Shown: positions 10,801 to 19,654 of the stretch, piece by piece | How positions within the stretch are numbered: position 1 is the first letter of the stretch | Layout: each line of letters opens with the position of its first letter | Assembly (NCBI RefSeq): GCF_947495275.1 | Contig: NZ_CANLYL010000012.1 | Coordinates: forward strand, 62,001-126,000 | DNA: 64,000 bases | Origin: an uncultured Roseobacter sp. | GTDB lineage: Bacteria > Pseudomonadota > Alphaproteobacteria > Rhodobacterales > Rhodobacteraceae | Direction: 5' to 3' | Notes under the pieces: generated by a model | Told to the model about the DNA's origin: nothing | Database searches by the model: none | The model's input: the letters and a program-made list of their open reading frames with translations, nothing else | Translations under genes and position numbers: made by a program

Positions 10801-11056
10801 GGCGAGGGGGCTCCTATGAGTTCCCCTTAGATATGATTTTGCGGTTGGTTACCAATATGTTCACGCGGTCTTGATCTGCATTCGGGAATTTGGGCGCGGC
10901 ACATTGCCAGTTTTGCTCCATTTCCTGCAGGGTAAAGCTGCCCCTATTTGGGGCATCTGTTTTGCGTATCTGGCGCGTTCGCCCGATTTTCAAACCTGCT
11001 TGCAGCGCGCTGGCGACAGGCTAGAGTTGCGCCAGATACAAAAGGAAATTCCCGCA

Positions 11057-12100
11057 ATGAAGATGAATCGATTGGGCCGCACCAATATCGAGGTTTCTGA
11101 GCTGTGTCTGGGGTCGATGACCTGGGGCACTCAGAACACAGCCGAAGAGGGGCACGCCCAAATCGACAGGGCACTGGATGCGGGTATCAATTTTATCGAC
11201 ACAGCCGAGATGTATCCCGTCAATCCGGTCAGTGCGGAGACTGTCGGGCGCACGGAGAGGATCATTGGGCTTTGGTTTGAACGCGACATGCGCCGGGATG
11301 AGGTTGTTCTGGCGACCAAACATTCCGGCGAGGGTCTTGCAATCGTTCGCGATGGCGCGCCGATTTCGTCACAGACAATACCCGAGGCGGTAGAGGGGTC
11401 ATTGCGCAGGCTGAAAACCGACTACATTGATTTGTACCAGTTCCATTGGCCCAACCGGGGCAGCTACATGTTTCGCAAGAACTGGACATATGACCCCTCG
11501 GGTCAACTCATGCTTGATACCAAGCAGCACATGGATGATGCGCTGGGCGCACTTCAGGATGAGGTTTCGAGGGGTACAATCCGCTCCTTCGGCCTGAGCA
11601 ACGAAAGCGCCTGGGGCACAACGAAATGGCTTGAGGCGTCAGAACGGACCGGCGGGCCACGGGTTGCGTCGGTTCAAAACGAATACTCCTTGCTGTGCCG
11701 TCTTTATGATACCGACATGGCCGAAATGAGCGTCCAGGAGGAAGTGTCTCTTTTGGCATTTTCGCCTTTGGCTGCGGGGTTGCTGACGGGCAAGTATCAA
11801 GAGGGCGCAGTCCCGCCCAAATCGCGCATGACGCTGAACGATGATCTTGGGGGGCGTAAAACGGACCGGGCTTTCGATGCTGTTTCCGCCTATCTGGAAA
11901 TTGCGGCGCGTCATGATCTCGATCCTATCCAGATGGCTTTGGCGTGGTGCAAGAGCCGTCCTTTCATGGGCTCGGTCATTTTCGGCGCAACGACAATGGA
12001 TCAGCTGGAGGTAAGTCTGGGTGCCGCTGATCTGTCTCTGGGGGATGAAGTCACTGCCGAGATTGACGCAGCACATCGGGCGCACCCAATGCCCTATTGA
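11057..12100 (+). CDS. Aldo/keto reductase, Tas-like
   Basis: A 347-residue NADPH-dependent aldo/keto reductase. The N-terminus MKMNRLGRTNIEVSELCLG is preceded by AAAGGA, which sets the start; a start 186 bases upstream would add an unrelated leader. The catalytic tetrad region INFIDTAEMYPV carries the active-site Asp and Tyr and matches the Tas subfamily, whose E. coli member also has AEMYPV. The C-terminus keeps the NADPH-binding SVIFGATTMDQLE. The natural substrate is unknown. It converges on the GlxA-type regulator with a 7-base overlap of the ends. Confidence 0.9.
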   Translation: MKMNRLGRTNIEVSELCLGSMTWGTQNTAEEGHAQIDRALDAGINFIDTAEMYPVNPVSAETVGRTERIIGLWFERDMRRDEVVLATKHSGEGLAIVRDGAPISSQTIPEAVEGSLRRLKTDYIDLYQFHWPNRGSYMFRKNWTYDPSGQLMLDTKQHMDDALGALQDEVSRGTIRSFGLSNESAWGTTKWLEASERTGGPRVASVQNEYSLLCRLYDTDMAEMSVQEEVSLLAFSPLAAGLLTGKYQEGAVPPKSRMTLNDDLGGRKTDRAFDAVSAYLEIAARHDLDPIQMALAWCKSRPFMGSVIFGATTMDQLEVSLGAADLSLGDEVTAEIDAAHRAHPMPY

Positions 12101-13041
12101 AGCTGCTTCCGTCTCGCGGATGCCGACTTGCCAAATCGCCGCGCGTAGGCGTGGGCGAAGCTTGATTGCGACGCGAAGCCGCTTCTCAGGGCCACTTCCT
12201 GAAGGGCTGTTGTGGTTTGGGTCACCAGTCTGTCCGCCTCGGTCAAACGCAGGTCAAGATAGTGTTTTTGCGGTGTTGTGCGGAGCTGGCTCCGGAACTG
12301 AAGTTGCAGGGCGCGCGCACTTACACCCAATCGCCGTGTGATTTCTTCGATGCTGACGGGGTCTTCGAGATGGGATTGCATGATCTCGTCAGCGCGTGCT
12401 GTCAAAGGGGAATGTCGCTTGCGCAGGGGATTGCGCATCTGCGGGCGGACTGATGATGCGTTTGCATCGTAAATAAAACTACCAGCGACCCGGTCGGCGA
12501 GTGCCGCGTCAAAGAGTGTCGAAATCAGATGTAACATCATGTCTATGGCAGGGGCCGCGCCCCCACTGGTCAACCGGTTCCCGCTGACGACAAAACGGGC
12601 ATCCGACACCGCCACATTCGGGAAAGTTCGGGCGAAGGCGTCGAGGTCCTCCCAATGCGTCGTGGCCATGTGATTATCCAGCAACCCGGCGCGCGCCATG
12701 ATCCACGGGCCCCCATCAATTCCAGCGACCAGCTTTGACGTTTTTGCCAAGCGTCGTAATCCGGCGAGCAGCGCGGGGGTGGCCTGTCGTTCAAGATCAA
12801 ACCCCGCCACGACAAGAAGCACGTCGCAATGATCGACAAGATGCAGGGGGCTAGCCGACACGGCAAGACCGCTGGTCAAAACCACATCTGACGTATTGGG
12901 TGTTGCAAACCGCCATTGAAAAAGCTTGGCGCCCGCCTGGCGATTTGCGGCCCGCATGGGATCAACGGCGGCGGCAAAGGACAATGTGTTGGTTTCATCC
13001 AGAACCAAAACAGTGGCATGAAGGTTATTTGCGAATTTCAT
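12094..13041 (-). CDS. GlxA-family AraC-type regulator, likely carnitine-responsive (CdhR-like)
   Basis: A 315-residue regulator. Residues about 1-180 form a DJ-1/PfpI-like ligand-binding domain (VLLVVAGFDLER, KLVAGIDGGPWIMARAGLLD) and about 210-310 an AraC-type double helix-turn-helix (ISIEEITRRLGVSARALQLQF and a second HTH with LQEVALRSGFASQSSF). The ATG at 13039-13041 follows an in-frame TTG that could also start. Its position, divergent and 76 bases from a 3-dehydrocarnitine cleavage gene, is that of CdhR, the carnitine-responsive activator of carnitine catabolism in Pseudomonas. The effector is inferred from this context, not from the sequence itself. Confidence 0.85.
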   Translation of the reverse strand: MKFANNLHATVLVLDETNTLSFAAAVDPMRAANRQAGAKLFQWRFATPNTSDVVLTSGLAVSASPLHLVDHCDVLLVVAGFDLERQATPALLAGLRRLAKTSKLVAGIDGGPWIMARAGLLDNHMATTHWEDLDAFARTFPNVAVSDARFVVSGNRLTSGGAAPAIDMMLHLISTLFDAALADRVAGSFIYDANASSVRPQMRNPLRKRHSPLTARADEIMQSHLEDPVSIEEITRRLGVSARALQLQFRSQLRTTPQKHYLDLRLTEADRLVTQTTTALQEVALRSGFASQSSFAHAYARRFGKSASARRKQLQ

Positions 13042-13117
13042 CAATAGTTTTTCGCATTAGAACAAGTGTGGTGGCGCCTTTTGCGCCACTTTTTGAGTCA
13101 ATACAAGGGAGACAGTC

Positions 13118-14032
13118 ATGCCACTGAATATGAACAATGAGGTATTTATCACCTGTGCGGTCACCGGTTCAGGTAGCACGCAGGATCGCAGTTCACATGT
13201 GCCCCGGTCCCCGAAACAAATTGCTGATAGCGCGATTGCTGCCGCCAAGGCGGGAGCTGCGATTGTCCACTGCCATGTCCGAGACCCTGAAACCGGGGCG
13301 CCCAGCCGCAAACTGACTTATTACCGCGAAGTGACGGATCGGATTCGCGACGCTGACGTCGACGTTGTCCTGAACCTGACTGCAGGTATGGGGGGAGACA
13401 TGATTTTTGGGGATGTCGAGAACCCCCTCCCGCTCAAAACTGATGGCACGGATATGATCGGTGCGAGTGCGCGGGTGGCACATGTGGCCGAGTGTTTGCC
13501 GGAGATTTGCACGCTCGATTGCGGAACCATGAATTTCGCTGAAGCTGATTATGTCATGACGAATACGCCGGGTATGTTGTCTGCGATGGGCCGCATGATG
13601 ACGGAGCTGGGGGTCAAACCGGAAATAGAAGCCTTTGACACGGGTCATTTGTGGTATGCAAAACAACTGGTTGAAGATGGGGTGCTGGAGGCGCCGGCGC
13701 TTGTGCAGCTATGTATGGGGGTCCCTTGGGGGGCACCCAATGATCTCAATACCTTCATGGCGATGGTCAACAACGTGCCGCCGGATTGGACCTTTTCGGC
13801 CTTTTCGCTGGGGCGCAATCAGATGGCCTATGTGGCCGCAGCCGTTTTGGCCGGGGGAAACGTCCGCGTGGGTCTCGAAGATAATCTCTGGCTGGAAAAA
13901 GGCGTTCTTGCCGAGAATTGGCAACTGGTTGAGCGTGCGCACTCCCTGATCGAAAATATGGGTGCAAGGGTTATTGGTCCAACCGAGGTGCGCGCAAGGC
14001 TGAACCTGATCAAACAGGCACCCGCCGCATGA
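13118..14032 (+). CDS. 3-dehydrocarnitine cleavage enzyme (BKACE family, DUF849)
   Basis: A 304-residue beta-keto acid cleavage enzyme. These zinc enzymes condense a beta-keto acid with acetyl-CoA, releasing acetoacetate and a CoA thioester; with 3-dehydrocarnitine the thioester is betainyl-CoA. Visible marks are the metal-binding HCHVRDP near residues 50-56, the TGHL segment in the barrel and the C-terminal VGLEDNLWL. The neighbouring carnitine dehydrogenase-thioesterase fusion makes 3-dehydrocarnitine the likely substrate. A good ribosome-binding sequence (AAGGGAGA) precedes the ATG. The stop overlaps the next gene's ATG, so translation is coupled. It is the first gene of a five-gene, plus-strand operon. 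Confidence 0.88.
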   Translation: MPLNMNNEVFITCAVTGSGSTQDRSSHVPRSPKQIADSAIAAAKAGAAIVHCHVRDPETGAPSRKLTYYREVTDRIRDADVDVVLNLTAGMGGDMIFGDVENPLPLKTDGTDMIGASARVAHVAECLPEICTLDCGTMNFAEADYVMTNTPGMLSAMGRMMTELGVKPEIEAFDTGHLWYAKQLVEDGVLEAPALVQLCMGVPWGAPNDLNTFMAMVNNVPPDWTFSAFSLGRNQMAYVAAAVLAGGNVRVGLEDNLWLEKGVLAENWQLVERAHSLIENMGARVIGPTEVRARLNLIKQAPAA

Positions 14033-14574
14033 TGAACATTTTCCGGGAGAAAGGCCGCTCTGCGTTGCGAAGACGTGCTGTCGGGCCATGCTTGGCGCTT
14101 TGCCTGACCGTTTCGATTGCCGCCTGTGTCCCCTTTGGCGCATCGGGGCCTACGAGCTATCGTGACGTAGATGCTCCAATCGGTGCAACGACGCGGTTCA
14201 ACGCAGCGGATTTTGCTGGTGAGTGGGTGTTGGTCGCCAGCTTTGCGCCGCGGCGCGAAGGCGCCGTTGCCTTTACCCATGATCCAGCGCGTCAAACCCT
14301 GACGTTGACCAGCGACGTGATCGCAGATCGGGCCGGTATCTATTTTGTGAGCGACCCGGGTGTGCTGCGCGACCCGGCCAGATCTGAAAACACGCTGGTG
14401 GTCATGTGGGTTGATGAAGCTTTCCGCACAGCGGCCATTGGTACGGTGGCCGGAGATTTTGGCGCGGTTCTGAACAGAGGTAGTGACACGCCGGGCGACA
14501 GGGCTGCGGCGGCCCGCGACGTATTGGCATTTTATGGCTGGGATATCAGTCAGCTGAGAAGGACTTTACCATGA
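14029..14574 (+). CDS. Lipocalin-like lipoprotein in the carnitine operon
   Basis: A 181-residue protein with a long basic leader and a lipobox-like SIAAC at about residues 29-33, indicating lipid attachment. The mature part has FAGEWVLVASF, a lipocalin GxW-like opening, followed by predicted beta strands. Blc-type lipocalins bind lipids or hydrophobic ligands at the envelope. The gene overlaps both the cleavage-enzyme gene and the dehydrogenase gene by 4 bases, so it is a true operon member, although no envelope protein is required by the known pathway. It may help capture acylcarnitines or membrane-derived substrates; that is speculation. Confidence 0.6.
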   Translation: MMNIFREKGRSALRRRAVGPCLALCLTVSIAACVPFGASGPTSYRDVDAPIGATTRFNAADFAGEWVLVASFAPRREGAVAFTHDPARQTLTLTSDVIADRAGIYFVSDPGVLRDPARSENTLVVMWVDEAFRTAAIGTVAGDFGAVLNRGSDTPGDRAAAARDVLAFYGWDISQLRRTLP

Positions 14575-16046
14575 CCCAGACGGCTGCGATCATTGGCGGT
14601 GGCGTAATCGGCGGTGGCTGGGCAGCGCGCTTTCTGCTGAACGGTTGGGACGTGCGCGTTTTTGATCCCGACCCGGAGGCACAGCGCAAGATTGGCGAAG
14701 TACTGGCCAATGCGCGGCGTTCGCTCCCGGGCCTTCTGGATGTTGCCCTGCCGCCCGAAGGCACCTTGTCGTTTCATGAAACGATCGCCGATGCTGTGAA
14801 GGGCGCGACGTGGATACAGGAAAGTGTCCCGGAGAGGCTGGATGTCAAGCATGCGGCCTTCGCGGAGATTCAGGCTTCTTGCGCCGCAGCGGCCGTGATC
14901 GGATCTTCGACATCTGGTTTCAAACCGTCCGAGTTGCAGCAGAATGCGAGAGAGCCGGGGCAAATCATGGTTTGCCATCCGTTCAACCCGGTCTACCTGT
15001 TGCCGCTGGTCGAAGTGGTCACGACAGCGCAATCAGATGCCGGGATCGTGAACATCGCAAAGGGTATCCTCGTCGATCTGGGCATGCATCCTTTGCACCT
15101 GAAGAAAGAGATAGACGCCCATGTCGCTGACAGGTTTCTGGAAGCTGTGTGGCGTGAAGCTTTGTGGCTCGTCAAAGACGGCATCGCCACCACCGAAGAG
15201 ATCGATGATGCGATCCGGTATGGGTTTGGTATCCGCTGGGCGCAGATGGGTCTCTTTGAGACCTACCGTGTGGCCGGCGGCGAAGCGGGAATGAAGCATT
15301 TCATGGCGCAATTCGGACCGGCGTTGAAATGGCCCTGGACCAAGTTGATGGATGTTCCAGAGTTCACAGATGAGCTCGTGGATTTGATCGCGGGCCAGTC
15401 TGATGCGCAATCCGGCCACCATTCAATCCGGGAGCTGGAGCGCATCCGTGACAACAACCTTGTTGCGATGATGCGTGCGTTGAAAGCACAGAACTGGGGG
15501 GCCGGGGCGCTTCTGGACGCTCAGGAAAAGAGCATCCGTGCCCGTTCGGTATTGGGCCAGAGTGCGGTGGAGGTCTCTGATCCATCAGCGCCTGTGTTGA
15601 CGATACATCGCGCGGTGCCGCTCGACTGGACAGACTACAACGGTCACATGAACGAAGCCAAATACCTGCAGGCATTTGGCGATGCGACGGATCGGTTCAT
15701 GGAACTGATCGGATGCGACGCCGAATACATCGCATCTGGCGGCAGTTATTTTACGGCCGAGACCCATATCAGGCATCTGGATGAAGTGCATGCCGGGGCG
15801 ATCATTGATGTGCGCACCCGCGTGCTGAGTGGCGGCGGCAAGAAGATGCACCTCTGGCATGAGATGTATGAAGGGGACCGGCTGCTGGCGACCGGTGAGC
15901 ATTTCCTGCTCCACGTCAGTCTGGAGACGCGCCGCCCCTCGGATGCCAGTCCGGAAATTGATCAGGCCTTGCGTCGGTTTGCTGAGGCTCAGGCAACGCT
16001 GCCCATGCCGGAGGGTGTCGGGCGGTCGGTAGGCGCGCGACCATGA
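14571..16046 (+). CDS. L-carnitine dehydrogenase-betainyl-CoA thioesterase fusion
   Basis: A 491-residue bifunctional enzyme. Residues about 1-320 are a 3-hydroxyacyl-CoA-dehydrogenase-type NAD enzyme: Rossmann motif AAIIGGGVIGGGWAARF, ESVPE, and GSSTSGFKPSE with the catalytic-loop CHPFNPVYLLPLVE. Residues about 340-470 are a hotdog thioesterase with the 4HBT signature DYNGHMNEAKYL. Known alphaproteobacterial fusions of this kind oxidise L-carnitine to 3-dehydrocarnitine and hydrolyse betainyl-CoA to glycine betaine, bracketing the step catalysed by the cleavage enzyme two genes upstream. It overlaps both neighbours by 4 bases. The fused layout and context make the assignment strong. Confidence 0.9.
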   Translation: MTQTAAIIGGGVIGGGWAARFLLNGWDVRVFDPDPEAQRKIGEVLANARRSLPGLLDVALPPEGTLSFHETIADAVKGATWIQESVPERLDVKHAAFAEIQASCAAAAVIGSSTSGFKPSELQQNAREPGQIMVCHPFNPVYLLPLVEVVTTAQSDAGIVNIAKGILVDLGMHPLHLKKEIDAHVADRFLEAVWREALWLVKDGIATTEEIDDAIRYGFGIRWAQMGLFETYRVAGGEAGMKHFMAQFGPALKWPWTKLMDVPEFTDELVDLIAGQSDAQSGHHSIRELERIRDNNLVAMMRALKAQNWGAGALLDAQEKSIRARSVLGQSAVEVSDPSAPVLTIHRAVPLDWTDYNGHMNEAKYLQAFGDATDRFMELIGCDAEYIASGGSYFTAETHIRHLDEVHAGAIIDVRTRVLSGGGKKMHLWHEMYEGDRLLATGEHFLLHVSLETRRPSDASPEIDQALRRFAEAQATLPMPEGVGRSVGARP

Positions 16047-16789
16047 AACGGGTTCTGGTCACCGCCGGCGCGTCTGGCATCGGCAGGGCGATGGGCGAGA
16101 GCTTCGCGCAAGCGGGTTACGAGGTCTGGGTTACGGATGTGGACAGCGCGGCGCTGTCATCCTGCCCCGAAGACTGGCACCGAGTGCAGGCGGATGTGAC
16201 GGATGAAACGGCGGTGCAGGAAGTTGTATCGCGGATGGCAAAGATTGATGTTCTGTGTGCCAACGCGGGCATAGCCGGTCCAACTGCCCGGATCGAGCAC
16301 ATTGCGCTTGAGGACTGGCGCGCCTGCATGTCCGTCAATGTCGAGGGAGCCTTTCTGGCCGCGAAACATGCGGCACCGCGCATGAAGGCGCAAGGGTCTG
16401 GCGCAATCATCCTGACCTCATCAACCGCGGGGCTCTATGGATATCCCAACCGCGCGCCCTATTCGGCTGCCAAATGGGCGGTGATTGGATTGATGAAAAC
16501 GCTGGCGATGGAGTTGGGACCACACGGTATTCGTGCCAATGCCATCTGTCCCGGCGCCGTCGAAGGGCCACGCATGGAGGGCGTTCTCGAACGGGAAGCA
16601 ACTGCCAAGGGCATGACACGCGATCAGGTCTATGCGGGTTATGCCAAGGGCACTTCGATGCAGAAATTTGTGCAAGCGCGTGATATCGCGAACATGGCGG
16701 TTTTCTTGGCCTCGGACGCAGCGCAACTGGTTTCAGGGCAGGTCATTGCGGTTGACGGCCACACGGAAAATCCAGACCCCAAACTGTGA
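16043..16789 (+). CDS. SDR-family oxidoreductase of the carnitine operon
   Basis: A 248-residue short-chain dehydrogenase/reductase. It has the cofactor motif TAGASGIGRAMGE at the N-terminus, the ANAG structural motif, a catalytic serine in LTSSTAG and the YSAAK active site. The acidic residue in VTDVDS at the end of the second strand favours NAD(H). It overlaps the fusion gene by 4 bases. Plausible roles are D-carnitine dehydrogenation or 3-hydroxybutyrate/acetoacetate interconversion, since acetoacetate is a pathway product, but the sequence does not choose between them. Confidence 0.8.
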   Translation: MKRVLVTAGASGIGRAMGESFAQAGYEVWVTDVDSAALSSCPEDWHRVQADVTDETAVQEVVSRMAKIDVLCANAGIAGPTARIEHIALEDWRACMSVNVEGAFLAAKHAAPRMKAQGSGAIILTSSTAGLYGYPNRAPYSAAKWAVIGLMKTLAMELGPHGIRANAICPGAVEGPRMEGVLEREATAKGMTRDQVYAGYAKGTSMQKFVQARDIANMAVFLASDAAQLVSGQVIAVDGHTENPDPKL

Positions 16790-16835
16790 ACCAGTTGCCA
16801 CTGGCGGGCAGCGCTGATCTGGTCCATGAGAAGCC

Positions 16836-17753
16836 ATGAGTTTTTTATCTCCGGATCTGTGGGTTATCGTGACCTTTGCGGCCGCGGTTTTCCAAACCCT
16901 GCGCTTCATTCTGCAAAAAGTGCTGGCGACGGCGACGCTTTCGCCCACCGGTGCCACATTCGCGCGGTTTTTGTATTCAGCACCGCTGATTGCGATCCTG
17001 ACGGCTGTTTATCTGCGGCTGACCGACCATGCCCTGCCATCAATGGGCCCAGCTTTCTGGGCTTATGCGATGTCTGGCGGGCTGGCGCAGGTCGTGGCAA
17101 CCATATGCGTGGTGACCCTCTTCAAATCACGTAACTTCGTGGTGGGTGTCACGTTGATGAAAACCGAAGTCATCCTATCCGTTGTGATCGGCCTGATCCT
17201 TCTCGGCGAAGGGGTGCACGGGTTGGCGTTCGGTGCGATTTCCCTAGGGCTGATCGGTGTACTTTTGCTGTCAACGCCACCGGGCGTCACCGGTTGGGGG
17301 TGGGCCTCGATGTGGAACAGCAGCGTAGGTCTGGGGCTCTCTTCGGGCGTTCTTTTTGCCGTTTCAGCGGTTTGTTATCGGGGCGCGTCACTGGAAATCG
17401 AAGCGTTCGACCCCATCGTACGAGCCAGTGTCACCCTGTCTGCGGTCACCGGTGCCCAAATGTTGGGCATGGCGCTCTGGTTGATGCAACGAGACCCGGG
17501 GCAGATCAACGCGGTCTGGCGCGCGCGCCGTGTCGCGAGCTGGATCGGATTGATGTCAATGGGGGGCTCAATGGGCTGGTTTATTGCCTTCACCTTGCAA
17601 ACTGCCGCCTACGTCAAGGCCGTTGGCCAGGTTGAACTGATCCTGAGTTTGTTGGCATCGGTTCTGCTGTTCAAAGAAAGACCGAGCAAGCGAGAACTGG
17701 CAGGTATGGCCGTATTATGCGTATCGATCCTGACGCTGATTCTGGTGGTCTGA
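16836..17753 (+). CDS. EamA/DMT-family transporter
   Basis: A 305-residue membrane protein with about ten hydrophobic helices arranged as two five-helix EamA repeats. The second repeat ends with QVELILSLLASVLLFKERPS, which is typical of the family. It begins 46 bases after the SDR stop and probably closes the carnitine operon. It could import or export a pathway compound, but drug/metabolite exporters of this family are poorly predictable. It converges on the Nudix gene. Confidence 0.8.
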   Translation: MSFLSPDLWVIVTFAAAVFQTLRFILQKVLATATLSPTGATFARFLYSAPLIAILTAVYLRLTDHALPSMGPAFWAYAMSGGLAQVVATICVVTLFKSRNFVVGVTLMKTEVILSVVIGLILLGEGVHGLAFGAISLGLIGVLLLSTPPGVTGWGWASMWNSSVGLGLSSGVLFAVSAVCYRGASLEIEAFDPIVRASVTLSAVTGAQMLGMALWLMQRDPGQINAVWRARRVASWIGLMSMGGSMGWFIAFTLQTAAYVKAVGQVELILSLLASVLLFKERPSKRELAGMAVLCVSILTLILVV

Positions 17754-17779
17754 TCCCGGGCGGCGTTAAATGCGATGTC

Positions 17780-18487
17780 TCAAGAGGGTCCGGGCACGCC
17801 GCGCAGACGCAAGAAGAGGCTCTCTTCGTCATCGTTTTTGAAGAAAGGTACGCTTTCCGGTGGCGCAGATCTTGTCACCCGGGCTTCGATCTCGGAGAGG
17901 ACCACTTCGGTGATGAAGGGCATATCAAAGCCCCTGACGTCTTGCAGGGGCACCCATTGCAGGTGAGAAAGCTCGTCAGATGCGGCTGAAAAATCATCCA
18001 GATCACCTGAGATGGCATCGGCATCAACCAGAAAAAACCGGGCATCAAAACGCCGCGGCCTTCCTGGAGGGGTCAACGCCCGGAAAACAAACTGCAGGGT
18101 CGTTGCTGAGGGTACGTGGCCGGTTCGGGCGTAATCCTGCCATTCTGATGGAACAGGTCCCGACCAGGGGCCTTTATGCCCGAGCACAAGGCCTGTCTCC
18201 TCCCACAGTTCGCGAATGGCGGCGATACACAAGGCGTGCGCCATCCCGGCATCGGCGTCTTCGGTCAGCCGTTGGTTGCACAGGTCCGGAAGAGAGCCCT
18301 CAAGCGGAATGTGCCGGTCTTCCGGGTCGACCGCACCGCCCGGGAAAACAAACTTGTTCGGCATAAAGGCGGCTTTGGCACCGCGTTGACCCATGAGTAT
18401 ACGCGGTTTGCTGTGTCGGTCGCGCAGGGCTATGATCGTTGCCGCGTCCCGAATGGCCGTTTTGTCTTCACTGGAGTTTGCTGGCAT
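17780..18487 (-). CDS. Nudix hydrolase
   Basis: A 235-residue Nudix-superfamily protein. The catalytic part of the Nudix box reads RELWEETGL at about residues 91-99, giving the metal-binding glutamates. FVFPGGAVDPED marks the preceding strand. A long insertion separates the usual Gx5E half of the box from the REUxEExGU half, as in NUDT19-like members. These enzymes cleave nucleoside-diphosphate-linked compounds, often CoA derivatives in this subgroup. The substrate is not defined here. DUF983 lies 30 bases upstream on the same strand and both are probably co-transcribed. Confidence 0.85.
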   Translation of the reverse strand: MPANSSEDKTAIRDAATIIALRDRHSKPRILMGQRGAKAAFMPNKFVFPGGAVDPEDRHIPLEGSLPDLCNQRLTEDADAGMAHALCIAAIRELWEETGLVLGHKGPWSGPVPSEWQDYARTGHVPSATTLQFVFRALTPPGRPRRFDARFFLVDADAISGDLDDFSAASDELSHLQWVPLQDVRGFDMPFITEVVLSEIEARVTRSAPPESVPFFKNDDEESLFLRLRGVPGPS

Positions 18488-18517
18488 GTTCCAACCTGTT
18501 CTGGCGGGGACGCCGGA

Positions 18518-18949
18518 TCAGTCTGGCTTGCCAAAGCCACCCATACCGCGCGCCCATTGGTAGCCGACAATGGCTCCCTTCAACCTGGGCAGAAGGTAGA
18601 GCGATAAGCCGACGCAGCCAACCGCAAAAATGGTGAAGAGTGTAAGCGGTTCGGGGCGCCATTTCACGAAAGCGAAATGCAGCAGCGGCGCCATCAGATG
18701 CCCGACCAGAAAGATCGTCAGGTAAGCGGGCCCGTCGTCAGCGCGGTGATGAAAGAGCTCCTCGCGGCAAACCGAGCAAGTATCATTGACCTTCAGATAG
18801 GATTTCAAAAGAGGGCCGCTTCCGCAGTTTGGGCACTTGCGACGCCAGCCCCGCAGAATGGAACGTTTGGTGTCACGTTCCTCTGTCTCGGTGACGCTGG
18901 GCGCTGGGGCGTGGGTCAGCCCGGAAGGCACTTGGGCGGTATCTGTCAT
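18518..18949 (-). CDS. DUF983 membrane protein with zinc-ribbon-like cysteines
   Basis: A 143-residue protein of the DUF983 family. Two CxxC pairs (CPNCG and CSVCREE) at about residues 38-60 suggest a metal-binding knuckle on the cytoplasmic side, followed by two hydrophobic helices (AYLTIFLVGHLMAPLLHF and LFTIFAVGCVGLSLYLL). The ending LKGAIVGYQWARGMGGF is characteristic of alphaproteobacterial members. The function is unknown. It shares strand and close spacing with the Nudix gene. Confidence 0.85.
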   Translation of the reverse strand: MTDTAQVPSGLTHAPAPSVTETEERDTKRSILRGWRRKCPNCGSGPLLKSYLKVNDTCSVCREELFHHRADDGPAYLTIFLVGHLMAPLLHFAFVKWRPEPLTLFTIFAVGCVGLSLYLLPRLKGAIVGYQWARGMGGFGKPD

Positions 18950-19142
18950 TGCTCACATCCTTTGGAGTGGCTTCTACATGCGCCTTTAGGATGGCAATTA
19001 AAAGGTGCTGTCCTGTCGCTGCGGCGGGATGTCGCGAAAATGGAAAATAAATTCGACGGAAATTGCTGCGCTGCACGTTCAAGGAATGTCCGGACCCAAA
19101 AAACGGGGTTTCCAAAGGGACGTAACGGTTAGGAGTAGTACA

Positions 19143-19598
19143 ATGAAGAATACAGTATTTATCGCTTTGATTGCAGCAACTTCCATAAGTCTGGCGGCTG
19201 GATCGGCCTTTGCAAAAGGTAATCGCCATGGCGCACCCATCGATTTCGAGATCCTCGATAGCGATGGCGACGGGAAGGTCACTCTTGAAGAGATGCAGGC
19301 ACATGGTGCCGCACGTCTGGCCAAGGTTGATGCGGATGGCGATGGGTTTTTGACCTTGCCAGAAATCGAGGCGGCGGCCAGTGAGCGCGCAAAGCAGCGC
19401 GCAAGCCGAATGATGGATCGTCTGGATGCTGATGAAGATGGCAAGATTTCGGCCGAGGAGTTGGAAAATTCCGGTCGCGCGGAGCGACGTTTCCAACGGG
19501 CGGATAAGGACGGAGATGGCGCTGTGACCAAAGCCGAGTTCGATGCGGCAATTGCCAAGATGAGAAAGCACCACAAGGGTGGGGCGCGTTCTGAGTAA
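19143..19598 (+). CDS. Secreted EF-hand calcium-binding protein
   Basis: A 151-residue protein with a signal peptide (MKNTVFIALIAATSISLAAG, cleavage near AFA) and four EF-hand loops: DSDGDGKVTLEE, DADGDGFLTLPE, DADEDGKISAEE and DKDGDGAVTKAE. Acidic residues occupy the calcium-coordinating positions in all four. The start with TAGGAG upstream is preferred over an upstream ATG giving a 46-residue leader without signal character. It lies directly before a sigma-factor/metal-sensor cassette on the same strand, so it may be a periplasmic calcium buffer or sensor linked to that system; this is inference. Confidence 0.87.
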   Translation: MKNTVFIALIAATSISLAAGSAFAKGNRHGAPIDFEILDSDGDGKVTLEEMQAHGAARLAKVDADGDGFLTLPEIEAAASERAKQRASRMMDRLDADEDGKISAEELENSGRAERRFQRADKDGDGAVTKAEFDAAIAKMRKHHKGGARSE

Positions 19599-19614
19599 AC
19601 AATAGTTTCGCTGG

Positions 19615-19644
19615 TGGCGGCATGCCTTGATCGGTGTGCCGCCA
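19615..19644 (+). terminator. Hairpin between the EF-hand and sigma-factor genes
   Basis: TGGCGGCA (19615-19622) and TGCCGCCA (19637-19644) form an 8-bp stem with a 14-base loop. No U-run follows, so it may be a weak terminator, an attenuator or mRNA-processing structure. It also argues against placing the sigma-factor start at the upstream GTG at 19634, which lies inside it. Confidence 0.35.
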
Positions 19645-19654
19645 GTATCTAACG

